Source: a virus. From it: 21,328 bases of DNA. Below are positions 6,301 to 13,800 of this stretch, one piece after another; the first letter of the stretch is position 1; the number at the start of each line of letters is the position of its first letter. The stretch lies in the IMG/VR virus record IMGVR_UViG_3300050821_024006, positions 1-21,328 of that record, one strand, 5' to 3'. A program made the translations under genes and the position numbers. The notes below the pieces were generated by a model. That model ran no database searches. It worked only from the letters and a program-made list of their open reading frames with translations, and was not told the DNA's origin.

Positions 6301-6768
6301 TCAAATCCTCACTAAGTCAATGCGTTGATTCGCGTCTTTGTTGCTGGTCAGCCATGTAAGCGCCATGCCACCTTTCACAGACCCTTCCATCACCTTTTGG
6401 TCGGGGTGATTGATGAGAGGCCCGAATAAATCTCCGAGCAAATCTCGCGCTTCTGAGTAATCTTCCTGCGTCCAGTCGTCCACGCACACAATGCCTTCCT
6501 TCGGCACCTCGAATATCGGCACACCGTCAGCACCGTACACCAATTCGTCGCCTATCGTCTTGATGAGACACACCGACCCCTGCCACATCGGAGGTTTCAT
6601 GTAGGCGGCAAGGAATAGCCGCAGAGACCACGGGCCTAGCCGGACACCGAAGTCGTCCAAGATGGTCATGGGAATTTCCGTGCATGGATTGCACCGCGCG
6701 ATGTCGCGCTGGCGCTTGCACGTCTCCTTCCACTTGGCGATCTCTTCGCGATTAAGATTTTGACTCAC
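6301..6768 (-). CDS. Conserved-looking hypothetical protein
   Basis: 155 residues. The start is GTG 6768, overlapping the previous stop as GTGA. The sequence is globular and mixed: an N-terminal helix with two cysteines (KWKETCKRQRDIARCNPC), then ILDDFGVRLGPWSLRLFLAAY, and a C-terminal DLLGDLFGPLINHP. No signal peptide, membrane segment or known catalytic motif is seen. It lies within a run of four small genes between the portal and the glycosyltransferase. Position suggests a minor head or packaging-related protein, but no function can be assigned. Confidence 0.72.
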   Translation of the reverse strand: MSQNLNREEIAKWKETCKRQRDIARCNPCTEIPMTILDDFGVRLGPWSLRLFLAAYMKPPMWQGSVCLIKTIGDELVYGADGVPIFEVPKEGIVCVDDWTQEDYSEARDLLGDLFGPLINHPDQKVMEGSVKGGMALTWLTSNKDANQRIDLVRI

Positions 6769-7166
6769 TCGTCTTCTCGCGGTGCGAAGGGATTAACGAT
6801 GCCGCGTTGCTCACGTCCCGCGCGCTGCTGCCGCATCTCCGACAGCTTCTCGAATAGGACGTAGCTGCATTCCTCGCAGGTATCTTCTAGTTTCAGATCG
6901 CACGTCCAGATTTTGCGCTTACACTCCACGCATTCTGTTTTCCCGACGATAATGTGGCTCTGGACAGCGCCATGCTTGGCGGCTTTCAGTACCCAGTAGG
7001 GCAGGCGTTCCAGCGCAAAGCCAGTGAAGTCGAAATTAGGATCTATCGACGGCGCGTGAATCGGCTTGTTGAGCTTGGGAGCCTCAGTCTTTACCGTCGA
7101 AGGCAACGGCTTGTTGAACCGCTCCATCACCGGCAAGCTGCTCCGCGCTTTGCGTCCTTTCGGCAT
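6765..7166 (-). CDS. Small protein with zinc-ribbon-like cysteines
   Basis: 133 residues from ATG 7166, with AGAGGGG about 10 nt upstream. The N-terminal 40 residues are basic and Pro-rich (MPKGRKARSSLPV), probably disordered. The middle has a C79-x2-C82 pair, C89, and a C97-x2-C100 pair (TECVECKRKIWTC and DTCEECS), a layout typical of a four-cysteine zinc ribbon. The tail is charged. The gene overlaps the upstream gene by 83 bases and the downstream one by 4. Zinc ribbons often bind nucleic acid or mediate protein contacts. The role here is unknown. Confidence 0.75.
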   Translation of the reverse strand: MPKGRKARSSLPVMERFNKPLPSTVKTEAPKLNKPIHAPSIDPNFDFTGFALERLPYWVLKAAKHGAVQSHIIVGKTECVECKRKIWTCDLKLEDTCEECSYVLFEKLSEMRQQRAGREQRGIVNPFAPREDE

Positions 7167-7425
7167 TTAGCAAATACCCCTCTGCGAACAGGTATCCTTC
7201 GGCTGGTGTGAGGATGCCTTTCTTGACGAGTTGCGCTCCGTAGGTGGGCGCGTCAACACGATCATCGAGTCCGAATCGCTCAACCAGATCGCCAAGAATT
7301 GAGTACGTAGCGCGTGTACCAACCTTGCCCAAGAAGCCTCGGTTGAAGCAATGTAGGATGAGGACTTGATCACTGGATAGCCTCAGCTTCGTCGCTATCG
7401 TCGCCAAGCACGTTAGCAGTTCCAT
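7084..7425 (-). CDS. Hypothetical protein overlapping both neighbours
   Basis: 113 residues. ATG 7425 has a good SD (AAGGGAG, with spacer CGCCAA after GGGAG). The gene overlaps the upstream zinc-finger gene by 56 bases and the downstream zinc-ribbon gene by 83 bases, so only about 60 percent of it is non-overlapping. The protein is mainly helical (MELLTCLATIATKLRLSSDQ) with a possible winged-helix-like stretch (TYSILGDLVERFGLDDRV followed by GAQLVKKGILTP). I assign no function. The good SD, and the 203-base gap that would otherwise lie between its neighbours, argue for a real gene. Confidence 0.65.
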   Translation of the reverse strand: MELLTCLATIATKLRLSSDQVLILHCFNRGFLGKVGTRATYSILGDLVERFGLDDRVDAPTYGAQLVKKGILTPAEGYLFAEGYLLNAERTQSAEQLAGDGAVQQAVAFDGKD

Positions 7426-7948
7426 TTGGCGCTCCCTTGAGCGGGTCTATCGGTTGTCGAGATGCGCGGGCGTCGGCGTCGTTGGGATGAATGACCATCT
7501 TCGGGCCTGCGGGCTTCGGCTTTGCCACAGATGGGTTGATAGGCTTGGGTGCCAGCATCTGTTGCGCCAGCGTTTGCCCCGCACGGTCCTGAACGGCTCC
7601 ACCGACTTCGTACTGTCCATGCGTCTCGCAGAGCCAGCCGTTTTTCGTCTCGTTCAGAATGACGCCCTCGCGTCCGCAATAGGTGCAGGGATTCTTGACG
7701 GCTACTGCAACGGGTGACGCTTGAGTCACTTGGACCGCCTCACGCCCGCGTGAGACCTTGAAACCCTCTGCCTTGAGCAAGCCGATCAGTTCTTCCAGTT
7801 GCTCCCCGACGTATTCCAACGCTGCCGCCTTGCGCGCTTCCAACGCAGCGAGTTTCACGTTCTCGTTAGCACGGGCGCGGATGCGCGACTTAACCGACTT
7901 GCGCCGCTTGCGGACCACGGCGAGTTTAGGTCTGGTTTCCGATTCCAT
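7370..7948 (-). CDS. Basic coiled-coil protein with one Cys3-His zinc finger
   Basis: 192 residues from ATG 7948, preferred over ATG 7966 because GGGAG lies 6 nt upstream of 7948 while the longer form has no SD. It overlaps the portal gene by 23 bases. The N-terminus is strongly basic (KLAVVRKRRKSVKSRIRARA), followed by an Ala/Glu/Leu helix (ALEYVGEQLEELIGLLKAEG). A zinc finger of the form C88-x2-C91 ... C107-x2-H110 follows (NPCTYCGREGV and GWLCETHGQ). The last 70 residues are Pro/Ala-rich and acidic at the end, probably disordered. A DNA-binding or portal-associated minor protein is possible. No specific family is recognised. Confidence 0.75.
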   Translation of the reverse strand: MESETRPKLAVVRKRRKSVKSRIRARANENVKLAALEARKAAALEYVGEQLEELIGLLKAEGFKVSRGREAVQVTQASPVAVAVKNPCTYCGREGVILNETKNGWLCETHGQYEVGGAVQDRAGQTLAQQMLAPKPINPSVAKPKPAGPKMVIHPNDADARASRQPIDPLKGAPNGTANVLGDDSDEAEAIQ

Positions 7949-10043
7949 TCGGCGCTCCCGTTCCATTCATTTGTACTTTCGCGGCGGCGATGCGGTCGTG
8001 TAGTAACTTCTGATGCTCAAGACTCTTTTTATGCGCCAACTCGGAGGACCGCAATAGGGTATCGCTCGTTAGCTGCGCCAATTCCAGATTCGACTTCCTG
8101 TCTATGGCCTTCGCTTCCGCAATACTGCGCTGCGTATCGGCACCGAGTTTCTGAATCTTCGCTTGCGTCATTTGCGGGTCTTCGGTTTTACCTCCACCTT
8201 TCCCCTTTGGAGGTGGTGGCGGAGTGTTCTGAGCCAATTCCTGAAACTCCGCAACGAGTTGCGTCGGCCACGGTGAAAATTTGAGGGCTTTAACCAAGAA
8301 CGCTTGCCCGAATGGCGATTTGATAAACTGCGGTGCTATTTGTAGTACTTCCTGCCAAATCTGCGATTTGAGGTTTGGGTTATGCTTGACGCTATCGTCC
8401 AGAATCATATCGTACTGGTCTTGTGCGGGCAGTTCGGATTTGAACAGCGGAATCGCTTTCGAGTTAAAGTCGCCGCCCACACGCACCAGTTGCCCATAGG
8501 ACCAGTACTCGCGCACGAACTCCAGCACCGTTCTGAATTGCTGCTTGCGGAAGCGGGAGATATTGTCCCAGAACCAACCGAGAATCATCAATCCGCCCTG
8601 CACGCGGCCCTGAATCGACGGCCCCGTTGCGTCGCCTGTCGATATACCGAGCATGTCGTCACTGACGCCAGAGATGCGCGACATCGAAGTCTTCGCTTCC
8701 TGAAAAAGCATCGGCGGCACTTGCGAGATGTTCTGCGGCTGTCGCGGCAGGATATCGGTGGCAAGATTCGCATCCGAGTTCGCTTCGATCCAGCCGTCCA
8801 CGCGCGCCCATTGGTCCTTTGCCATGTTCACGTCGGCAAAGGTGCCCGTCTTGAAGATGACGCCGCCCTTCGCGTTGGTGATGTACTGAGCTACCAACGA
8901 TGAGATGGCCTTGTTCATCGTGTTCTGCGGGTCTTTCAGTGACCGCACGATGCCGTACCAGGTTTTTTTCACTTCGTCGTACTGGCCGGTGATACAGAGA
9001 AGAGACCAGCCCGCAGGCAGCACCACCTCATCTTCCAGAATGACGCCGAGCGAGCAGTAGCACTGCTTGTACACCGGCTTGAGTTGCCGCACGGCTTTCG
9101 GCATCGGCTGTCCAGCCAAATCGTTCTTGACCTTGAGCGCATCCCACTGTTCTTCGGTCAGTGTCTGCAACTTCTGCGGGTCTTGCGGGTCTGCGATGCG
9201 CCAGATCGGAATCATGTCGCGATACTGGAACTGAATTACTGGAATTGAGTTAGCGCGTTCGGTGCGCTGCCCTACTTGCGGATTAGCCTGCTCGTTCGCG
9301 CGGGAGTAGTACGGCGTCACCTCTTCGTAGCGGTTTACGTCCTGCTCCTCGTAGTAGATGATCGCACCGTCCACCTTGTCGATCATTCCCGGAAATCGCT
9401 TCTTGAAGTCAGGACGCGAGAAGTCCCGTTTGCGATACCGGAACTTGGCGTCTTCGATGTTGTCCTGAATCGCCTTCGTGTCCCAGCCCATCTCCTTGTT
9501 CGGGAGCCTGCGCACGACCACGCGACCGTCAGGATCGTCATCGTAACTGGTCAGCACTTCTACCCAACCCATTCCGGTGACGGCGCAGTCCTTGATGGCG
9601 CGGGAATCTTCCAACTCGCCGTCGCACATATCGAGCACGCAGCCCACGGTCTCCGAGGCCAAGTCACCTGCGGCATCGTGAAGCATATCGGAATCCACGG
9701 CGCGGGAGACGGCGTGAACGTCCTGCCGGTTGAGGCGTTCCAATCCTGAGATGGCATCTATCTTGTCGCCAATTTCGTTAAAGACGAGTGCGGGACGGCG
9801 CAACTGCTCCATCCGCATCTTGTCGAGGTCGGGCCACTGATGTCCGTGGTAGTAGCGCGAATCTTCCATCGCGCAGTTGTTGAACGTGGTGACGCCGGTG
9901 GCAGAAGCGCCAACGTCGCGCATGACACGCTCGCCCAGTTTTTGCTTCTCAGGATCGTCGTTTACTGCAAAGGAAAAGGCCAGCGATGACGATGCTGTAT
10001 CCTGACCCTGATCCGTCAGGGATTTAAGGAGATTTTCGGCAAT
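7926..10043 (-). CDS. Portal protein, P22-like
   Basis: The portal is the dodecameric ring at the head vertex through which DNA is packaged and ejected. The frame is open from a TGA at 10062-10064. The first ATG is at 9923 (665 residues), but the only good SD (AGGAGAG, 10050-10056) points to an ATT at 10043, giving 705 residues, near the P22 portal length. No SD precedes ATG 9923, so I prefer the longer form; a reader wanting an ATG should use 9923. Numbering from ATG 9923, residues 17-29 (NCAMEDSRYYHGH, then QWPD) and RRPALVFNEIGDKIDAISGL match the P22-like portal N-terminus. SGVSDDMLGISTGDATGPSI lies in the core. The last 110 residues are a Pro-rich linker and long helices, as in barrel-bearing portals. 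Confidence 0.9.
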   Translation of the reverse strand: MAENLLKSLTDQGQDTASSSLAFSFAVNDDPEKQKLGERVMRDVGASATGVTTFNNCAMEDSRYYHGHQWPDLDKMRMEQLRRPALVFNEIGDKIDAISGLERLNRQDVHAVSRAVDSDMLHDAAGDLASETVGCVLDMCDGELEDSRAIKDCAVTGMGWVEVLTSYDDDPDGRVVVRRLPNKEMGWDTKAIQDNIEDAKFRYRKRDFSRPDFKKRFPGMIDKVDGAIIYYEEQDVNRYEEVTPYYSRANEQANPQVGQRTERANSIPVIQFQYRDMIPIWRIADPQDPQKLQTLTEEQWDALKVKNDLAGQPMPKAVRQLKPVYKQCYCSLGVILEDEVVLPAGWSLLCITGQYDEVKKTWYGIVRSLKDPQNTMNKAISSLVAQYITNAKGGVIFKTGTFADVNMAKDQWARVDGWIEANSDANLATDILPRQPQNISQVPPMLFQEAKTSMSRISGVSDDMLGISTGDATGPSIQGRVQGGLMILGWFWDNISRFRKQQFRTVLEFVREYWSYGQLVRVGGDFNSKAIPLFKSELPAQDQYDMILDDSVKHNPNLKSQIWQEVLQIAPQFIKSPFGQAFLVKALKFSPWPTQLVAEFQELAQNTPPPPPKGKGGGKTEDPQMTQAKIQKLGADTQRSIAEAKAIDRKSNLELAQLTSDTLLRSSELAHKKSLEHQKLLHDRIAAAKVQMNGTGAPNGIGNQT

Positions 10044-10049
10044 GACGAT

Positions 10050-10056
10050 CTCTCCT
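10050..10056 (-). promoter_or_regulatory. Ribosome binding site implying a non-ATG portal start
   Basis: AGGAGAG on the minus strand overlaps the stop codon of the exported-protein gene. The core GGAG lies 8 nt before an in-frame ATT at 10043. No ATG, GTG or TTG in the portal frame lies within reach. The TTG in the next frame (10042) hits a stop after eight codons. So this SD either drives initiation at ATT or marks a sequence difference that removed a normal start. Confidence 0.55.
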
Positions 10057-10687
10057 AGAGGTCACATTCCATGATGCAATGCGGCACAATCGCGGTCGGC
10101 GTACCAGTCGGAGTCCATCCGTAGTCGAGTAAGTCACCCACGGCAGTGACGAACGTATGCGTCGTATCATGACAATTGGTCTGCGCCGCCGTCTCGGTAC
10201 AAGTCAGGGCTGTAGCCACCGTGTTGTCATCCACGGCGATGGCCCAACTCGTTCCGCCTGCGGCTGTCAACGTGCCCGCGATGTTGGTCGTTGAACAGTA
10301 AAGGTTCTTGCAGGTCATCACGTTGCTGACTTCCTGCATGGCGTCGCCTTCGGTGGCCGCAACCAGCGTGGCAATCGAGTTGCCGCTGATCGGCGTGAAC
10401 GCTTCCGCAGCTACCTGTGAGAATACAGCGGTGGTGCCGCCAGTGAAGAATACGCGCATCGATCCGGGCGCTACCGGCATCGACACGAAGTTGCTGCCGT
10501 TCCAGACGTACATCGTCTGAGTCGTGCTATCGAGACAAAATGCCTTGCCGGTGACGGGCGGCGCGGTCTGCGGCGTATAGGTCGAGCAGCCAGACTCGCT
10601 GAAAAACCAGTTGTTGAACGTAAAGGCGTGCGCATTGGCGGACAGCGCCAGCAACAGCCCCACCATGAGCGTTACAATTTTCTTCAT
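10055..10687 (-). CDS. Sec-exported, cysteine-rich protein preceding the portal
   Basis: 210 residues. ATG 10687 overlaps the stop of the 978-residue protein (ATGA). The N-terminus is a textbook Sec signal peptide: MKK, core IVTLMVGLLLALSAN, and cleavage likely after AHA at about residue 21. The mature protein starts FTFNNWFFSESGC and contains eight cysteines, including a C-x4-C pair (TCKNLYC) and a C-terminal C-x3-C (HCIMEC). It is otherwise Thr/Ala/Val-rich and beta-like, with a C-terminal VGDLLDYGWTPTGTPTA stretch reminiscent of phage surface or fibre-like proteins. Even cysteine count and signal peptide suit export and disulfide bonding. Its function is unknown; an extracellular, periplasmic or late-added virion role is possible. 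Confidence 0.82.
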   Translation of the reverse strand: MKKIVTLMVGLLLALSANAHAFTFNNWFFSESGCSTYTPQTAPPVTGKAFCLDSTTQTMYVWNGSNFVSMPVAPGSMRVFFTGGTTAVFSQVAAEAFTPISGNSIATLVAATEGDAMQEVSNVMTCKNLYCSTTNIAGTLTAAGGTSWAIAVDDNTVATALTCTETAAQTNCHDTTHTFVTAVGDLLDYGWTPTGTPTAIVPHCIMECDL

Positions 10688-13620
10688 CCTTCGGCTCCCT
10701 GTTGTGGCGGCTGTAGTACAGTCCGCAGTTGACTCAAAATACGCTGCCTATCTTGTGGCTGCAAGTTTTTTCCTTCGTTCTGGATATGCTGCGCCAACGC
10801 GGACAGTGCCAACTCCCGCTCCGCTGGGTCCGCCATCGCGAACGCATCCACCGCCTGCTGCGGACTCATGCCCTGAAATAGTCCCGCGAGTCCCGGCTTG
10901 TCCGGCTGTACCATCTTGGCGATGTCGGTGTGCGTGAGCTTGCCCGCGCGAAGGTCCGCGTTCACTTCCGGCGCTGAACCTGCGGCAATGTCCTTGTTCA
11001 AATCTTCAATTCGGGAGACTCGTTCCGGCGACACCGCTCCGCGCGGTCCTGCGATGGTCTTAGCTTTCTCGTGCTCGATGTGCTGAACCATCGGCCCCGG
11101 CCCTTTCGATGCGGGTTTTGGTGCTTCCACTGGCGGTTGTCCATGCTGCGCGATCTGGCTGGCGATAGCTCCGTCAACCAGGCTCTGCGCGAATGTGTGC
11201 ATGGCCGCTGGAGTCCCCGGATTCTGCAATGCGCGATAGAATACCGCCGCCGCTTCGGGACTCGACTGGATGCTGGAGCGCCACGCAGCCGCAATACCTT
11301 CGCGACCGAGCACGGCCCCAGCGCCGATGCCACCTTCAATCAGCATGGGCGGGATACGCCCTGTCATCGCACCGTAACCGCCCCCGCCAATGGCTCCAAA
11401 GGCCGCACGTCGCATCAAGTAGCCTGCCCATTTGCCACGAGCCGGACTGTGCTCCTGAATAGCCTTCACAGCCGCCGCTTGGGGGTCTTCGGGCTGAAAT
11501 CCTTGTGCCGCGTCTCGTGCGGTACGCGGTGCGGGCAACACGCCCTGTTGATAACCCGCCATTCCCGGCTTCTGCTGTCCCGCCGCTGCGTCCTGCGCTG
11601 CCTGTCCGGGGTCAAGATTATTGAACGCCCGCACAGCGATCATGGACTTATCTTCGTCGGTCTTGGCGGCGTCCATCTGCGCTTTGATGCGAGCGCCAGT
11701 CGGCCCAAGAGCGTTCGCGTCCTTGTAGCCTTGTGCGATGATTTCTTTGCGGAGATTAGTCAGCGCCTCGCTTCGCGCTACTTCGATCTGCTGTTGCAAC
11801 TTCACGCGGGCGTTAGGCGAGGTCGCAAATATCTCGTCCAGATTCTTCGCCTGCTTGTCGGCGTACACCCATGCTTCTGGTTTTGTCAGCGGCCCCTTGA
11901 AGCCAAGTCCAGCGAGAATCGGCGCGTGGTCGGGGTTTATCTTTCCGCCCGTGTTTATGTAATCGGCATACATATCCCGAAACTGGACTTTCTCTTCCGG
12001 TGATAGACGCTTAACGAAATCCGTGCCGCGTTGCGGGTTGCCGACGATCTGCTCCATAACCGTATGGAGTTCGCCGCCCTTCGGATTGTTTATCTTGTCG
12101 AGAAAATCGTAATCGCCGAGTCCGCCGTTGCGGTAGGCTCGATAGCGGTTGTTGAGTTCTCGCAATCGCGGCACGCCGGAGTTATCAAGGTCCGACAGCA
12201 ACGCTTCGCGCATCTGCTTCGCGACCAGACCGTCGTAACTTTCTGAACTGCCTACCGCCGCGCCCCACTTGGAGTTGAGGCCAATCGCCTGCCCGATTGT
12301 CGGACCCGTTGGAGCGGACGCACCTTGAGGCGCAACGCCCGACTCGCTATAGCGCCCTACCGTAACCAGCCCCGGCCTGAGTCCCGGTCCCTCGACGCTC
12401 GATTGCAGATTGCCTGCGTTTTTCAGAATCAACTGCTGTTCGGCGGGCGACATCGCCCTCCACTGCTTCGGCTTGAAACCAAGCGCCATCGGACTCGGCG
12501 CTGCCTCTTTGGGAGAGGCCATTCCCTTCGATTCATCCAGCAACTTCAGTGTCGATGGACTGAGCTTCCAATTATTCTTTGCCGCAGCTGCTTCCAGTTC
12601 CGCCGCTTTGCTCGCGGTGTTGGTCAGCTTCGCAGGCTTGTCGCCAAATTGTCCACGAGCGTCTTCGTATTCCTTGTGAAACTCGTTGCCCGCTTCGTTG
12701 CTCTTGGCGATGATGATGTTCCGCTTCGCTGCTTCGGTCTGTGCGAAGTTCGGATCGAATCGCGATGCGCGGGTCTGTTCTTCGGTCTTGCCAAGCGTAC
12801 CCGCAACGGTTTCCTGACGCGCTTCGGGAACGATTCCCTCCTGCAACTTTCCTTGTGCCTTCTGGAAGTCCGTGTTCGCGTCGGCTTTCGCCTGCTCGTG
12901 CGTACGCTCGAATGATTCCTGCTTTTGGAGAGCCTTCTGCGATGCGTCGGCACGTTCCGCGAGGTTCTTCTGCCCCTGTTTCTCGGCAGCTTCGGCGGTT
13001 GCGGTCTTTTGCTTTGTCGCTTCTGTCGTCGCGGCGTCCTGTAATTTTTGTTTGTCGGCTAGATTGGCCTGTTCGGTAGCTTGCGCTGCGTCAGTTCCAA
13101 CTTGCCCTAGTTCCGACTTGCCCACGAGCGAATCCACAATCGCATTCGATGCACTACCTGCTATGTTTCCGGCAATCGGCCCAAATCCTTCGGTCGCTGC
13201 TCCGATCTTTCCTTCGTAATTCGCTTCCGCCATCGTCGGCTCTGGCTGTTTGGAGCCGACCAACTTGCCCATATAGTACCGCGCGGTCGGACTGGTCATC
13301 GCGCCGAGACCAGCGCCCGCCATCGCACCGATAGGCACCGTCAACGGATCGAATGGACCGCCCGCTGTACCTAAGAGCGCACCGCCTTCAGCACCCGCGA
13401 CAATCGGAGCGATGCCCGCACCTTGTACGGCGACGTTCTGACCCGCCTGCTTGAATGTTTCGCTCCAAGGCTGCTGCTGCGGCGCTTTCTTCGCTTGATA
13501 AGACGCCCTCCACGCATCGGGCGAGACTACTTTCACGTCGCCCGCACCCTTTTTGGCGAGGTAGGATTTCTTCCAATCGTCAGGATTGACGACGGTTACG
13601 TCTGTACCGTCATCGGCCAT
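10684..13620 (-). CDS. Large internal virion / DNA-ejection-like protein
   Basis: 978 residues from ATG 13620. The N-terminus has a tandem duplicated motif (TVVNPDDWKKSYLAKK and KVVSPDAWRASYQAKK). A Gly/Ala-rich hydrophobic region follows at about 66-108 (GIAPIVAGAEGGALLG, with PIGAMAGAGLGAMTSP further on). Residues about 175-300 are a long Ala/Gln/Lys/Glu helical stretch. A second Gly-rich hydrophobic region begins with AAFGAIGGGGYGAMTG in the last quarter. Size, helix-rich low-complexity composition and amphipathic Gly-rich segments match internal or ejection proteins of podoviruses, which enter the host envelope to conduct DNA. No lytic transglycosylase or peptidase motif is evident. It lies downstream of the repeat protein after a 171-base gap and is coupled to the exported-protein gene. 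The family is not identified, so the call rests on architecture. Confidence 0.75.
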   Translation of the reverse strand: MADDGTDVTVVNPDDWKKSYLAKKGAGDVKVVSPDAWRASYQAKKAPQQQPWSETFKQAGQNVAVQGAGIAPIVAGAEGGALLGTAGGPFDPLTVPIGAMAGAGLGAMTSPTARYYMGKLVGSKQPEPTMAEANYEGKIGAATEGFGPIAGNIAGSASNAIVDSLVGKSELGQVGTDAAQATEQANLADKQKLQDAATTEATKQKTATAEAAEKQGQKNLAERADASQKALQKQESFERTHEQAKADANTDFQKAQGKLQEGIVPEARQETVAGTLGKTEEQTRASRFDPNFAQTEAAKRNIIIAKSNEAGNEFHKEYEDARGQFGDKPAKLTNTASKAAELEAAAAKNNWKLSPSTLKLLDESKGMASPKEAAPSPMALGFKPKQWRAMSPAEQQLILKNAGNLQSSVEGPGLRPGLVTVGRYSESGVAPQGASAPTGPTIGQAIGLNSKWGAAVGSSESYDGLVAKQMREALLSDLDNSGVPRLRELNNRYRAYRNGGLGDYDFLDKINNPKGGELHTVMEQIVGNPQRGTDFVKRLSPEEKVQFRDMYADYINTGGKINPDHAPILAGLGFKGPLTKPEAWVYADKQAKNLDEIFATSPNARVKLQQQIEVARSEALTNLRKEIIAQGYKDANALGPTGARIKAQMDAAKTDEDKSMIAVRAFNNLDPGQAAQDAAAGQQKPGMAGYQQGVLPAPRTARDAAQGFQPEDPQAAAVKAIQEHSPARGKWAGYLMRRAAFGAIGGGGYGAMTGRIPPMLIEGGIGAGAVLGREGIAAAWRSSIQSSPEAAAVFYRALQNPGTPAAMHTFAQSLVDGAIASQIAQHGQPPVEAPKPASKGPGPMVQHIEHEKAKTIAGPRGAVSPERVSRIEDLNKDIAAGSAPEVNADLRAGKLTHTDIAKMVQPDKPGLAGLFQGMSPQQAVDAFAMADPAERELALSALAQHIQNEGKNLQPQDRQRILSQLRTVLQPPQQGAEG
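13486..13602 (-). repeat. Tandem 21-residue-period W-x-x-S-Y motif
   Basis: Residues 7-24 and 28-45 of the 978-residue protein are near-duplicates: DVTVVNPDDWKKSYLAKK and DVKVVSPDAWRASYQAKK, sharing the D-V-x-V-V-x-P-D-x-W-x-x-S-Y-x-A-K-K pattern at a period of 21 residues. It looks like a short linear motif used twice, for instance for docking to the portal or another ejection protein. The repeat is direct observation; the docking role is inferred. Confidence 0.8.
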
Positions 13621-13638
13621 TTTGATAAGCCTCGGAAC

Positions 13639-13800
13639 ATGAAACAGACACTACTGATTCTGGTCGGACTCGTTGCGGGAATCGCCGTGAGTCATTGGCA
13701 TTCGCAACCGCCTGTAGTCGTGATGTCGAGAAGCGCGTGGCGCGCATCGTACTGCCAAGTTCACGAATGCCCGACACTGGAATTGCCGCAATCATTCTAG
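13639..13800 (+). CDS. Possible small membrane-anchored protein on the opposite strand
   Basis: A 53-codon plus-strand frame fills the 171-base gap between two minus-strand genes and ends at TAG 13800, overlapping the convergent gene end by 9 bases. The peptide starts MKQTLLILVGLVAGIAVSHW, a good single membrane span or signal anchor, and continues with a short hydrophilic tail containing SAWRASY and two cysteines. No strong SD is visible. If real, it would be the only plus-strand gene here. A small inner-membrane peptide, such as a lysis, exclusion or regulatory factor, is possible. The hydrophobic span could also be chance in a spacer. Confidence 0.4.
   Translation: MKQTLLILVGLVAGIAVSHWHSQPPVVVMSRSAWRASYCQVHECPTLELPQSF

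Noticed and set aside
5163-6359. Long plus-strand open frame of 398 codons
   Set aside because: It is antisense to a clear glycosyltransferase gene and two coupled neighbours whose starts and SD sites are good. High GC in third positions explains the open complementary frame.
11071-12003. Plus-strand open frame of 310 codons
   Set aside because: It lies wholly within the 978-residue virion protein gene. Its peptide is Arg/Leu/Cys/His-rich with no domain, typical of a complementary-strand shadow.
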